A DNA stretch of 64,000 bases from Hydrangea macrophylla (GCA_033977485.1 CM066993.1:69480864-69544863); one strand, 5' to 3'. Shown: positions 11,839-24,004, counted from the first letter of the stretch. Numbers and translations: made by a program. Notes: generated by a model not told the origin, from the sequence alone.

Positions 11839-12400
11839 CACCTCACCTCTTACACTCTCATTCTGCATTTTTACAAACTGAAATTGAGAGAGTGAGGAAG
11901 AAATACAGAGAGAAAAGAGAAAGTCTGAGAGTCCACAATTACAGAAAATTTCTAGAGAGAGAAATAGCTTGATCACCATAGCTTGAAGCTCTTTTGGGTT
12001 TGCTTAATCTTACTTTCTTTCTCAACAACTCTCCAACTCTAATAGCAGTGAGTATTCTAAACTCACTCTAGATGTAAAATATGCTTGTTTACTATGTGGA
12101 TTAGTCTAATGCAGAAGTCACCATTGATGATTTCACGTTTGAACACCAAAGCTTAAAAACATGGGTTGTTCAAACTTAACCAAAATTCTTTTTCTGAGAT
12201 AATTATGAAAGTTTATACTTCTTAGATATTGTGTTCAAAGTTTTAAAGCCCAATTTACTCATATGAAAAAGTATATTAAAAATTAAGTTTTGAGGTCCTT
12301 TGATTTTCTTAAAAATTCAAGAGTTATAGATTAATTCGTGTAAAATTGATTGTGGATTCACATTCCTTGCGAAAAACTAAAGAGAATCATATATTATAAG
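11839..12400. other. Repeat-like sequence of unknown type
   Basis: This begins with a purine-rich leader-like stretch (GAGAGAGTGAGGAAG and similar words up to about 11,960) and becomes AT-rich. It resembles the transcribed leader of an LTR element, but I find no TG..CA ends or duplication, so I leave it unnamed. Confidence 0.35.
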
Positions 12401-12479
12401 GCCTAGTAACTTACAGAATTGGAAATGGGTCAAAAAGACCCTGCATTTCTGAAACAGGGCATTCTCCACGAACAAGACG

Positions 12480-12745
12480 AAGCCTCTGCTTCATCTCGCG
12501 CACGCGATCGCGCGAGCGGCCCATGTGCGCGAGGTTTGTGTTCCCAGGCAGACAGAAAAGTTTTATAAAAGAAAAATGAAAATTAGGCGATTCGCGCGAG
12601 CGGACCGCGCGAGCGATTCGCAGGAGCGACCCGCGCGCGCGATCTTCCTGAACTCTGGCAGAAAGAAATGTTTTTATAATAAAACGAAAATTGGGCATAT
12701 CGCGCGAGCGACCCCTCGCGCGAGCGGCCCGCGCGCGCGACTTCT
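12480..12745. repeat. CpG-rich tandem block of GCGCGAGCG words
   Basis: Two to three units of about 120 bp each hold a CpG-dense core (CGCGCGAGCG, GACCCGCGCGCGCGA) followed by an AT-rich arm (CAGAAAGAAATGTTTTTATAA and similar). The open frames here are forced by the CpG-rich composition and differ in every frame, so I do not call a gene. The same words occur in the LTR-like elements at 20,411-20,558, 28,727-28,750 and 53,138-53,310. Confidence 0.75.
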
Positions 12746-12884
12746 GGCAGTTTCTAGTTTTGCTAGTTTTGTGATAAGGGACTGTTTGGGATAAAATTTA
12801 TATACTGTTTGAGTACTGTTTGAGAAATTTATTAAATCAGAATCTTAATTGGTTATGTTTGAACGATTTAAATCTTCTCCAAAG

Positions 12885-14560
12885 GCTGCTCGCACCGTGC
12901 GAGCAGTGTACCGTAGTATTTTTAATTTCAAAAAATGTTTTTAAACTTTATACATCCATAACTTTTGACCTATAACTCCATTTATCGCAAATTTTATACC
13001 GTTGGAATCGTGTCGACGAGAGCTACAAAACTAGTACCATTGTTGATATGTTTTGAGAAAAAAATTCTTGTTTTTATATACATGAATAAAATTCATGTTT
13101 TTATATTAAGTGAAATTTCACTCAATTCTAGAGCTTTTAAAAGCTCTCCCAAAAAAGCCCTAAGTTCAATTTTTGCAAAGCTCATAAACTAGTTACCAAA
13201 TGAATTAACATGAAATTGTGTTTTAAAAAAGAAGAAGCACCAAAATGGGAGCCAAACTAAGCATTAATGTTCATGTACGAGTTAAGTGAAATTTCACTAA
13301 ATATTCATATAGGCATGGTGATTTGTTTTTTGTTATTTTTTTTTTTAACAATGCATATTTTGTTAAAATAAGCAAATTTCATAATCAATTATAAAACACA
13401 ATTTTTCAACCAAAACAAATGCAGGAATTCTTGTTAAAATTCGTCTTTTTAAAAATTTATTGTTGATATGTTTTGAGAAAACAGATTTTCATGTTTTTAC
13501 ATACATAAATATTAAGTGAAATTTCACTTGATATACATAAAATATTAAGTGAATTTCACTCAATTCTAGAGCTTTTAAAAACTCTCCCCAAAAAAGCCCT
13601 AAGTTCCATTTTTGCAAAGCTCATAAACTAGTTACCAAATGAATTAACATGAAATTGTGCTTTAAAAAAGGAGAAGCACCAAAATGGGGCCAAGCTAAGC
13701 CTTAATGAGGTACCAATGGCTTTATTACTATTCGTCTTTTTTTAATTTTTTTTTTCTCAAAACATATAAATTTGGCATACATAAATATTAAGTGAAAATT
13801 CACTGAACCCGTACATGCTTTCTTCCTGAAAAACTTGGAGTTAAACTTAACATTCGTATACTCGTTTAGTGAGATTTCACTTAGTAGGTTAAGTGAAAAT
13901 TCACTAACTATCCCAAAGGTTGCTAGAAGTAACTCTCTAGAGTTTAAGGTCTAATTTGCTACTTACTTTGTTAAAAAGTCCCTCAAGTGTCAATTTAAGT
14001 AAAATTTCACTTAATATTCATGTACAAGTTCAGTGAAATTTCACTTAATATTCATATATGCCTAGTGAAATTTTACTTCTTTTTTTTTTTCTCTTTCATA
14101 TTAAACAATGCATATTTCGTTAAAAAAAAAATCAAATTTCACAAATCAATTATAAAACATAGTTTTTCAATCCAAACAAATACAAAATTCTTGTAAAAAT
14201 TCACTAAAACTCTCTTTAAGAACAAAGTGAACATTCGGTTTTTTTTTTCCTCACATCATATCAACTTGGCATACGTGAATATTACGTGAAAATTCAATAA
14301 CCCATACACAAATATTGTGTGAAAATTTTATTAGGTTCGTCTGGAGCATAACATGTAAAAATAAGAATTTTTTTTCTTTTGCTCAAAAGGTATCAACAAT
14401 TGTACTAGTTTTGTAGCTCTTGTCGACACGGTTCCAACAGTATAAAATTTGTAAGAAACAGAGTTGTAGATCAAAAGTTATGGAGGTTTAAAGTTTAAAA
14501 ATACATTTTCGAAATAGATATTATATGATACAGCCACTCACCAAGTATGGCGTGCGTGAG
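12885..14560. repeat. Fold-back element, about 1.7 kb, with GTGAAATTTCAC palindromes
   Basis: The stretch 12,920-13,085 is repeated in inverted orientation at about 14,350-14,525. Shared landmarks are CATAACTTTTGA, AAATTTTATAC, GTGTCGAC and GAGCTACAAAACTAGTAC. The interior has two direct repeats of about 145 bp (13,121-13,265 and 13,548-13,705) and another pair at about 13,370-13,450 and 14,125-14,200. Exact GTGAAATTTCAC palindromes occur at 13110, 13286, 13516 and 14033, with near copies at 13,800-13,905 and 13,995-14,060. No protein-coding signal. It could be a non-autonomous fold-back transposon; no target duplication was identified. Confidence 0.7.
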
Positions 14561-14827
14561 GGCTTGGGGGGCATGTGGGATCCTCTATGGTACGTGCACT
14601 TATACCCTGTGAGCACTGACTTAGATTCCTTTTGTCTTTTTTAGAAAATGGTCAAAACAATTGGAGTTAAAAACTTATGAGGGTTACTTGTAGGGATTTT
14701 CCAACAATTTTCTATTTTTTAATTAGGGCACTTAATTTTAAGTTAAAAAATTAATTTTTTACCTTTTACTTTAATTAGTAAGGCCACTCCAATTATTGTA
14801 CTACGTACATATTATACTTTACAAATA

Positions 14828-15128
14828 AGGCTTATATACATTTTACACCTTCCTAGTTTGTCCTTTGTATTAATTTGGTCCCTATAGTTAAAAATTTTCA
14901 TTTAGTCCATGTGTAGTTTCATAAGTGTCATTTTAGTAACTCAAAACACTTTTTTGTGACAATTTTTTTTTTACTTTCAGTGACAAAATTATTTGTCATT
15001 AAAGGATTTATTGGACTTATTTGTCACACTTATGAAACTACAATGACTAAAGTAACGTACACTTTCTAAATTACATGGATCAAACTGACACAGTAACAAA
15101 CTACAAGGGTGTAAAATGTATTTAACCC
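14828..15128. mobile_element. MULE-type MITE, about 300 bp
   Basis: The left end AGGCTTATATACATTTTACA and the inverted right end GGGTTAAATACATTTTACA form terminal inverted repeats that extend inward with mismatches (CTAGTTTGTCC against GTAGTTTGTTAC). Outside are TTACAAATA (14819-14827) and TTATAAATA (15129-15137), a 9-bp duplication with one mismatch. Non-coding. Confidence 0.65.
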
Positions 15129-15137
15129 TTATAAATA

Positions 15138-15709
15138 AACTTAAATCATCCCAATTGACAAAGCAAAATAAACTTGGACCACCCCACTTGAAAATACTTC
15201 TACATGAAATTAATCGTTTCAACTTTGGCTTCTTTAACATAAGCTATATTTTAGAGTTTATAATTACGACAACCATATTTAATCTAATACCACCATCTTG
15301 AGCCCAATAAATTAACTCTGATCGCGAGTCAAATATCTACATATTTATATATATATATATATATATAAAAAGACAATGTAAGAATAATTTAAATTTAATT
15401 ATTAATGTATTAAAAATGGTAAAATATTCACCTTATCAATGGAAAAATATGGTGTTACATCGATATATGCACATTGGTCTTCCATTATATTTGGTAAAAG
15501 TACCAAATAATTTTCAACATCTTCTATTCTTAAATTTTTTTTTTCAGCATGTGTTGACTACAAAAATATACAGACATTATCTAATAAGATATTCATTGTA
15601 TTGAGTCAAAAAGAATAATTAAAACTTAATAGAATAATACTTAACTAGCAAAACGAAGTAAAATAGTTGGGAAAAAAAACATAAAACAATAAAATCAAAA
15701 CATGGTTGA
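15138..15709. other. AT-rich sequence, nothing recognised
   Basis: It contains an (AT)n run near 15,348-15,366 and short AT-rich frames only. No gene or element end is supported. Confidence 0.5.
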
Positions 15710-15718
15710 ATTGAAATT

Positions 15719-15883
15719 TTTTTTTTTTTGATCAATCTCAACTGCTCGTACAAGCAATTAGAAGTCAGACAGAACTAAATATGAAAGATTACATGCCCAG
15801 AACCAAAACGAGAAGAGACAAACTCTAATAGTAACACAAACCAATGGAGATCAGATTGTAGCAGAGTCCATGTTCATGAATTC
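15719..15883 (-). mobile_element. Short poly(A)-tailed retroposon (LINE/SINE 3' end)
   Basis: On the minus strand the element ends in a run of A (T run at 15,717-15,730 on the plus strand). ATTGAAATT occurs at 15710-15718 and again at 15884-15892, an apparent target duplication next to the tail and at the 5' side. Such a structure fits a 5'-truncated LINE or a SINE mobilised by one. No coding sequence remains. Flanking runs around 15,670-15,705 and 15,900-15,935 also resemble each other, which may be an older duplication. Confidence 0.55.
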
Positions 15884-15892
15884 ATTGAAATT

Positions 15893-16635
15893 ATGACAAT
15901 AAAAAAAACTATAAAACAATAAAAACAAAATGGCTGTAATGGTTCTTTTTACAGTTTCACGTAAACACATATTCAAGTAGTTGTGTTAGTTTACTTCTCG
16001 TGTAATATGTTTTGTTCTCAGTTATATGTACAAACTAAATTAATCACAAATCAGAATTTCAGAGAGTCAAATTTACAGATTAGCGAGGGTTTCAAGACAT
16101 AGGTTTTCTCTTGTTTATAATAAACCCTAGAATAGTGCATGGTTAGAGATTCACATATAGAATGAAAAAGCAAGAAGAAGAAGAAGATCAAAAGTTGGAG
16201 AGGAATAAGAAAGAGAGATTTAGACTTACTGAATATTAGTTGAATAACAAATACAACCCTTGCTTAGAAAGCAAAAAAAAAAAAAAAAATACAGCCTAAA
16301 CTTCTTAAATATATCATTTGTGGGAGGTGCCCTTCAAAGAAACAACAAGTTTATATTTTTTACCTGAAAAAGGTGCCCAAATTAAAAAATGAATTTGCCC
16401 TTACCAGCACCCTTAGAAAAAGGATGCTCGTCTTAGAAATGATGCTTACAATTATGAATTTTGACAGTCTAGAAAAAGGTAGAAATTGCCATATAAGAAG
16501 AAATATGATGAAATTTCCTATTTTTATAAATCGAGTCATTCATGGAGATAAATTTTGCTTCAAAATTTAACATAAAATCTAAATTAAACTATTCAAATTC
16601 AAGTGACAACTAAACAGGCCCTAAGTGTATATATA
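15893..16635. other. AT-rich sequence, nothing recognised
   Basis: Non-coding by inspection. It has an (AAG) purine run near 16,170-16,220, a poly(A) run near 16,274 and an (AT)n run at 16,628-16,642. Confidence 0.5.
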
Positions 16636-16642
16636 TATATAT

Positions 16643-16935
16643 AGGGTAAAAGGCATTTTGCACCCCTAATGTATATACCATTTTGGACTTTGCACCCTAA
16701 TATTTTAATTTTATCAAACTAGCCCTTAATGTATATATCGAGTTGCAATGTGGTCCTTCCGTCAGAATTTCTATTAAAAACTAACGGAAAATCGCCCATG
16801 CGCTAGACATGTGACTTATTTAAGGATATTTTAGTCATTCACCATGAATTAAAAGCATTTTGCACCCTTGATGTTTGGTTCATTTAGCAATTTGCACCCT
16901 TAATGTTTAAGTCATTTGGACAAGTTTTATTTTTA
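16643..16935. mobile_element. Truncated MULE-type MITE end
   Basis: It begins GGGTAAAAGGCATTTTGCAC, a widespread plant Mutator-like MITE terminus, and repeats GCATTTTGCACCC about 200 bp further on (near 16,856). A short inverted stretch TAACGGAAAATCGCC follows. I did not find a matching inverted right end, so this is probably half of an element. Confidence 0.5.
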
Positions 16936-18110
16936 TTTTTATGAAAAAAAAAGGTGGTCCGACTTAATTTTTGGGTGTCTCTACTGCTACCCATTAATAA
17001 TAGTAAGAGACCTAATCTAGATAAAATGAAACAAATCCAAAATTACCAAGCCTATATATCCTAATTTGAATTTTAAATAAACTTTAGTTCTAAAATTTAA
17101 GAAAATAAAATAAAAGGAATAAAATACAAAGAAAATATAATAAAAGATTTCCAAAAGAGTCAGATATAGTGTTTAGGGTGAATAAATGCATAAGGAAAAG
17201 AGAAAGGATTTACATGTGATTTGGTGCTGTTAATGAAGCAGCCTACATTCACGTGTGCTGAATCAGGAATAATAGGTCAGGGCGCTGCCCCCAAGCCACC
17301 CCAGGCTCAAATCATGGCTCTGCCACTGGTTGTAACACTTCTTTGAATCAACACTAATTCTCATTGCGATTAAAAACTTATATATATATATATAGATATA
17401 TAGGGCAAAAGAAAAAAAAAATCAAAAGTTGAGGGGACACAGATACATATAACCTAAAATATATAAAAGATAAAAATAAATAATTTACTCTAGTATATAT
17501 ATACAAAGAAGATAGCCATCAAGACAAGTCAGCTTTCATGACAAATAGCCTTTGCTGAGAAGAAACAAAACTTATGGTGGAGTTTGAGATTTGTAAAGGA
17601 CATTTCATTTGCCAAATCCAAAAACAGAACCCAACCATCAAAATAAAAAATCATCTGTGTTGTTTATATTCACGAAGTGGGCAATATTGTGGGCAATATT
17701 GTGAAAAAGACCAAAGAGGTAGACATAGAAGATATAACAAAATGAAGTAGGGGCCTTGATAGGAACGAAAGCAGGAAATTGCACCCGATAGACCAAGTTC
17801 ATGAGGGTTCGCTGCCCCTAGGTCAAATTTTGTTGGGGTCTATTTATATATATATTTATCGAGTAGAATTTTTTATAAAGCATGAAATGATACGAAATCA
17901 ATTTGGGTCTTTAGGTGAAAGTAATAAGGAAAAGGAAACATTGTTAGACCCAAAATTTAGGAGGTATTCTTCTAATTGTAAAAAGATTTTTTACAATTAG
18001 ATGGGGGTCTTATTTTTACCCAACTCATCAAATGGGGGTCTTATTTTCCACACCCATCATTTTTTCAACTTATTTACTAAACTCATCAACTTTCTAAAGT
18101 CAGTAAATTC
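16936..18110. other. Repeat debris without a gene
   Basis: AT-rich, with (TA)n runs near 17,380-17,405. A patch at 17,275-17,335 has the phrase CATGGCTCTGCCACTGG, common in dispersed plant repeats. GGGGGTCTTATTTT occurs twice (18,002 and 18,035). Nothing coding. Confidence 0.45.
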
Positions 18111-18113
18111 AAA

Positions 18114-18245
18114 ATGCGACTTCTGCCAAAGGATTTTTTGTTGAAGTCGCAAGTTCAAAATGTGGCTTCTGAACGTACGAATTTTTTTTTTGTTTTTTGT
18201 TTTTTGTTTTTGCTGAAGTCGCATTCAAAAATGTGACTTCAGCAA
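18114..18245. repeat. Array of inverted GCGACTTC / GAAGTCGC words
   Basis: GCGACTTC or close variants (GTGGCTTC, GTGACTTC) and GAAGTCGC alternate five times within 130 bp, at about 18,116, 18,144, 18,160, 18,216 and 18,231. Each pair could fold into a short hairpin. Non-coding. Confidence 0.55.
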
Positions 18246-18523
18246 ATAAAAAAAAAAGACAGACATCACAATTTAAACTTGTGACTTGACTTTAAAGCGC
18301 TTATGGTTCAGAAAAATAAGTTGAAAGTTGATTGCCCACCCCCTCCCGTGAGGAGCTACTTGTCATAGTTATCATTGTTCTAGCTTAAGGAGGAGTGTTT
18401 AGAAAAGGAAAAAAAAAAAACAAAAAAAACAAACACTAACAAGAAAGGTAGCTTTAAGTTTATTAGTGACGATGTTAAAAGGCAAGGGTAATCTTGATCA
18501 AAGTTTCCTCTCTATTACTATAA

Positions 18524-18553
18524 CTAGTCGAAAACCCGTGCAAATGCACGGGC
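18524..18553 (-). mobile_element. Helitron-type 3' terminus (hairpin plus CTAG)
   Basis: On the minus strand the sequence is a hairpin, CCCGTGC-ATTT-GCACGGG (18535-18552), then TTTTCGA and CTAG followed by T at 18523. Helitrons end in CTRR preceded by such a hairpin and insert before T. The body would extend to the right, where the LTR-like nest at 18,997 interrupts it. No Rep/helicase coding was seen and the 5' TC end is not settled. Confidence 0.6.
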
Positions 18554-21500
18554 TCATGAACCAAGTGAAGCCTAATAGTCCTGCAACTATCTGAAGCCAG
18601 CAACATGAAACATTCTCAGAAAAAAAGTGAGAAAGTGGTGTGTTATGAAAAAAATGCTATAACGGTTATGAATAAAGGGTCACGTTGGATACAATGGGAC
18701 GACCTAAATTTTTATTGAAAGTTGTTTTGAAAGGTTCGACTACCACTGTAGAAAGTGAATTTGGGATATGAAATTAGAAAGACAAAAATGAAAGTTCCCA
18801 ATACAATCAAAACGATTATCACCAAAAATGCTTAAAGAAAAGCTTCTACACAAAAGTTGTATACAAGTAAAGCCACGGTACAATAGGTAAAGAAAGCAAG
18901 AACATGTGTAAAAGAGAAACAAACAAATAGGCTCTTTTTTTTTTATACCTAAAGCAGACAAATAGATTTACATAGTAGAAGTTGATGAGCTGACAGTGTG
19001 ACGCCCCGCCCCGCCACGGGTTCCGGCGACGGGGTGTCAGCTAATAGCTAGCGGAAGTACAACAATAACAGTAATAACAGTAGGTCTTGACACCATTCCG
19101 TAACTCCCCGAGTCCTAGACTCCGAGAGTTACCTGAAATATATGTTCATCATTTGGAAAATATTTATAAAACAGAAATCCAGTTTTCATTTAGAAATATT
19201 CTTTCTTGAAACAAAACGTTTTCAGGATAAGCAGCGGAAAAACAGAGTTAAGCCGTCATACTATTTAAAAGCGGGTGGACTAACATTTGTCCAAATGAAA
19301 CATAACATGTTCTTTGAAATCAATTTTATTACATTAATTAAATGATAATCCCACACACGGGGTCTTCAACCTATAGCGGTGCATTGTCAAGTCTCAGGGC
19401 CTTACCCTTATCTATATCACCTGAAAAAAAAAGGTTTAATAGTCCATAAGCCAAAAGGCTCGTATAGTCATATAACCGCACAATAACATCTGTTATATAA
19501 CATGCGTGAGTGCAATGAATGCCAATGTCAATGCATGAAAACCATTTTCATGCCTTTTCAAACTCTCACCCTCAATCGTCAATATCATTACCCGGACCAT
19601 GGGCTTCCTGTCCACGTAGGCCTAGCCTTAAACGTGCAGGACTTTGGGCCTTACAAATTACACGGAGGCCTAGCCTTCAACGTTACGGGGGTTTCTTGCA
19701 GCACATCCCGCAATTCGAGTTCCTGGTGGTACCCATCTCACACGCCTACCCACAAATCCGGGATTTCTAACTTTTCAAAACAAAATCCCTCCTAGAGGGT
19801 TTTATGCACGGAAGCCTCTAAGGTCTTCCCTTTTTCAAAACCTGGAAGTCTATAAGATCTTCCTTTTTTAAAAATTGAAAGTCTCTAAGGTCTTTCATCC
19901 CAAAACCATTTTCGTGATTTTCGTGTTCATGCTCATGCTTATGAAATGTTATGACATATGTGAGCTCTAAGCAATCAGACATATTCAATATTTCATAAGA
20001 CAAATTATCAAGGCGTACTATCATTTAAAACAACACAATAGACATGTTGAAATCACCCAGGTAAACACGTAAAGCATAACAACTCAATTAACCACTTAAG
20101 GCATAGCAGCTCAAGTAAACATGTAAATACACTATTAACATGTTATACAACTTTATTGAGGGTTATACGGAATTACCGTTCACCGAGGATAGACTGAATA
20201 ATTAATCAGAATAGAAACTGGAACTGCTCAATCTGTTACAAATCTCAATATACAATAATGTGCGTATATCAGTGAGGTACAACACCTCTAAGCATAAGTA
20301 CAACTACTATTAAACTGAGGTACAACTCTTAAAGCTTAGGGTACAAGGTCCCTTAGCTCATATCTGATATAAGTACAAGAAAATAGAAGATTTCATCAAA
20401 CTGCCTAAGGTCGTGCGCGCAGGTCACTCGCGCGAGGCCTCGCTCGCACGGGTCACTCGCGCGGAATGTGGTCAGTACGGCCACGTGGTTATTTTAAAAT
20501 AGTTTTTCAAAAAATAGTCTGATCGCGCGCGCGGGCTGCTCGCGCGACCCCTCGCTCGTTGTAATAACCTTGAAAATTTAAAAATACGGAAATAGATTCC
20601 TGAGTTATTTCCATAATTATCCCTGTACCTTGTGTATTAAAATTCATATTTTTAATATTTGTTATCGTTAAATCTTATAACTATATGTTGTATTATATAT
20701 TCTGTCGCAATATATTATGACTATCGATTGTAGTATTCATAGTATCCGTATCGCTTTGTTAATGTGATTATTAATCTCTAAGCCCGACCCCGTATATTAA
20801 TATTATAGTTTAATAATTGCTATCGTTAAAATATAATTATGGATATTTAAATATTCATAGTCATTAAGTTTTATAAATGTAGGATATAGTATATGTTCAC
20901 TGTGGCATAATATTATAATAATAAGCGATATTACATTTTTATTGTCCCTATTTTATGACCATATGTTATATTATTCGGACGTCTCAACTCTATGACTATA
21001 GTTAGGATTTCTATTATCTATATTAATTTTATTTTGACCCTAGACATTAAGATATAGACCCGGACTATAATATTTGGACCCAATGACGTTCAATTCTGTA
21101 ACTATGAGTTATAGTCATAATATTATTAATTGACGCCGGATCATAATTTATATTTTAATTTTATTATCGACGTTCCATTTTAATGACAGACGTTAAAATT
21201 TGACCTGGACTAAGATCATAAGACTTAGACTGTGAGTTTTAACCCGGACTGACGAATCACGTGAACCCGTAAAATTTGTGTAGATATTGGACTGTCTTGC
21301 GCGTAATTCTTAGTGATGACAATTCCCACATTTACGGAAATAATAGTAAAATGGGAATCTTATCCTAAATAGGTATTGTACAACCTAAAACCACCCTAAA
21401 CCTATTGGTTAAAACCCTACCCAAACATCCCCTCATGAACCGGTGGACGATGCCCCCCTCCCCCCTCTAAATCTTGCCCCCAGGATTCTCCCTATCACTG

Positions 21501-22824
21501 CCCCCTAACCGCTGGATCCCATTTCCCCCAAATTCTTCCTAAATCTACCTAGATTCCCTCACTGCCACCCCATCCCCTCACCTGCCACCTGCCCCCCTCC
21601 ATCACCTCCACTGCCAGTCTGCCACCCCCACACCAACACGCAACACCAAATACCCCCTCGGTTATTACATGTATTATATATATATGTATGTAGTGTATAT
21701 ATTATATTTATATGTGTGCATGCATATATGGGTTGTTATATATATATATATGAGAGGCTGAGAGAGAGAAAGGACCACAGAGAGTTGAGAATAGAGTGAG
21801 AGAGAGTGACCACGGGTAGAGAGAGAAGAAAGAAAGAGAGAAAACCCAAACCAAACATACCCTCTCACCACCCTCAACTCACTTCAACCCCCTCTACCTC
21901 TGCCAATCCAACACACACGCAGCAACAGGATGGAAGGAGAAGAAGTTAGAGAGAGAGAGAGGAGAAGACCGAGAGAGCTAGAGAGAGAAAAACCCCGAGG
22001 CCGCCCCGGAACCCCGACGCGCCACTACCGGACCACCACAAACCTAGGCGAGCCCACCAATTCCCTCGGTAGATTATGTAGATGTCGTTCAACATAAAAT
22101 ACTATAGCACTACACGTGTATATGTAGAGATATTCCCGGTGACACATATGTAGGCGTAAATGTCGACGTTCCGTCGACGTTAACGGAAGTGCATTCCGTG
22201 AATGAAATACAGTAGCTTAGGACCCCATTAAGTCCCAGTTCGAACCGTTTGCGACAACGATTTCGCATCGCGACGAACGGAGCGGTCAAAGTTTAAGTCC
22301 ACTCTCGGTTTTTCCCATTTTTTGTGCAAACCGTTATGGATTAGGATCCGAGACCTGTACCATTAGATCAGGCTCCTCGAGACACTCAATTTTGACTTAA
22401 GGTTTGCCAATTTTCGTTGAGTAAAGAGAAAGATATGATTGTTTGAATTTTAATGCACAAATATGTATATAAATACGATATATATCACGACCGGGAGAAG
22501 AAGATTTTGGGAAGAAGAAGTATGGGTTTTTCTACGGTACTTTTCGTAGTATAAATGTATGGTACATATTAGTTTGTTTGCATTTGATTTAAATTTAGGG
22601 GTAATTAGTGATAAATTCATTTTAGGGTATTTATATAACATAAGGACCAAGAAGAAAAATATGTCAGTGAAAGATACCTACAAAAGATTTGGACAAATAT
22701 GCCCATCGAAACTACAACACAGAGACAAACCTGCTCTATCTAGGATTGTTGTCTTCGATCGCCTCCATATCTTTTAGCCGCCGACCAGCCATCTTCTCCA
22801 TTGCCATCGCCTGCAAATAACTTG

Positions 22825-23000
22825 GATCGTATCATCCACCATCTTCATCATTGGAGAAAAACTCCGATCGCATCAACCACCATCTTCATCGTCAGAGAAA
22901 AACTCCGATCGCATCAGCAACCATCTCCATCGTCGGCGAACAACTCCGATCACATCATCTACCATCTCCATCACCGGCGAACAACTATGATCGCATTATC
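22825..23000. repeat. 42-bp minisatellite, about four units
   Basis: The core CTCCGATCGCATCA is followed by CCATCTTCATCGTC and GAGAAAAA in each unit. Units start near 22,825, 22,867, 22,909 and 22,951. Because 42 is a multiple of three, one frame reads as a repetitive peptide, which explains the open frames here. I do not call a gene. Confidence 0.75.
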
Positions 23001-23299
23001 CCATTAATTCATATATTTTATGTTGCTATCTGATTTGGGTGTTGTTTATTGGTTCTTTGGTGCTTTGATTTGTGTCAGTGTCTCTTTGGGTTGTAATTTG
23101 GTTTAATGGTCCTTTGGATTGCCTTTTTGTTTTGATTGTAGTCTTGTGTAGGTAAGGTGTTCGATCATTTTTCTGATCCAAACCATGGCTATGTACCTCT
23201 GTATGTAGGCTTGGGCAATATGCTTTTGGATTTTCTGGCTTTGGTTTTGGCTTGCCTTGGGTAAATAAATTTCTTTCGTGTTTAGCAAAAAAAAGATTT

Positions 23300-23690
23300 G
23301 TGAAATTTCACAAAAAAAAAATTTGTTTGTGAAATTTCACAAGAAAAGCTTGTGAACAATTTAATATCCTTTACAGTTTTTTTCTTGTTCCCACATATAT
23401 AGTTCTTAAGAAAATCTAGTATCCTATATCAAACAAGTACCAAGGTTCATATGAAATTCTTAAAAAAAAAAAAAAGGATTAGTGAAATTTCACACAAAAT
23501 TGTATGTGAAATTTCACAAGAAGAGTTTGTAAAATTTCATATCTTTTACAACTCGTTTTGTCACATATATAGTTCTTAAGCACATCCAGTATCCTATATT
23601 CTTGGCGTTGAGGAAAAGTCTAAAAAAATCAATGAAAATTTTAAGAAAGTACTCCCTGTCCCAATTTTTTTTTGTGAAATTTCACAATAA
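23300..23690. repeat. Cluster of GTGAAATTTCAC palindromes
   Basis: Exact copies start at 23300, 23329, 23482, 23506 and 23674, usually embedded in T- or A-runs. Partial copies lie at 23,780 and 23,890. A second cluster in the same MULE starts at 25545, 25755 and 25778. Confidence 0.85.
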
Positions 23691-23914
23691 ATTGTAATTT
23701 TACAAAAAAGGAAAAAGAAAAACGTTTTCCAAAATACATTTTCATGGTGTCGTTCATTCCAACAGATTGTGACAAAAAAGTTTGTGAAATTTATCAAGAC
23801 AATTAAAACTCCCAAAAAAATTGCTCTTTTTTTTATTTTTTGTTGTTGCTATGTAATTTGTTGATAAGTAATTTTTAAAGAAATAAGTTGTGAAATTTCT
23901 CTCAGTGAATATGT

Positions 23915-23918
<4 letters not shown>

Positions 23919-23968
<50 letters not shown>

Positions 23969-23985
23969 GGGGGGGGGGGGGGGGG
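23919..23985. repeat. (AG)n microsatellite followed by a 19-G run
   Basis: About 45 bp of AG repeats up to 23,965 run into an uninterrupted G tract (23967-23985). The G run could form quadruplexes and is prone to sequencing length errors. Confidence 0.9.
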
Positions 23986-24004
23986 TTCCAATTTTTGGGT
24001 CCAT

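Noticed and set aside
12411..12794. Open reading frames on both strands over the CpG-rich block
   Set aside because: Frames are open because CpG-rich repeats lack stops; the peptides are arginine/serine-rich and unrelated to known proteins.
19502..19795. Open frames of 83-97 codons
   Set aside because: They lie in solo-LTR sequence that is repeated at 52,200-52,500, where the frames are not preserved.
22801..23033. Two overlapping frames rich in HH and SP
   Set aside because: Products of a 42-bp minisatellite that happens to be a multiple of three.
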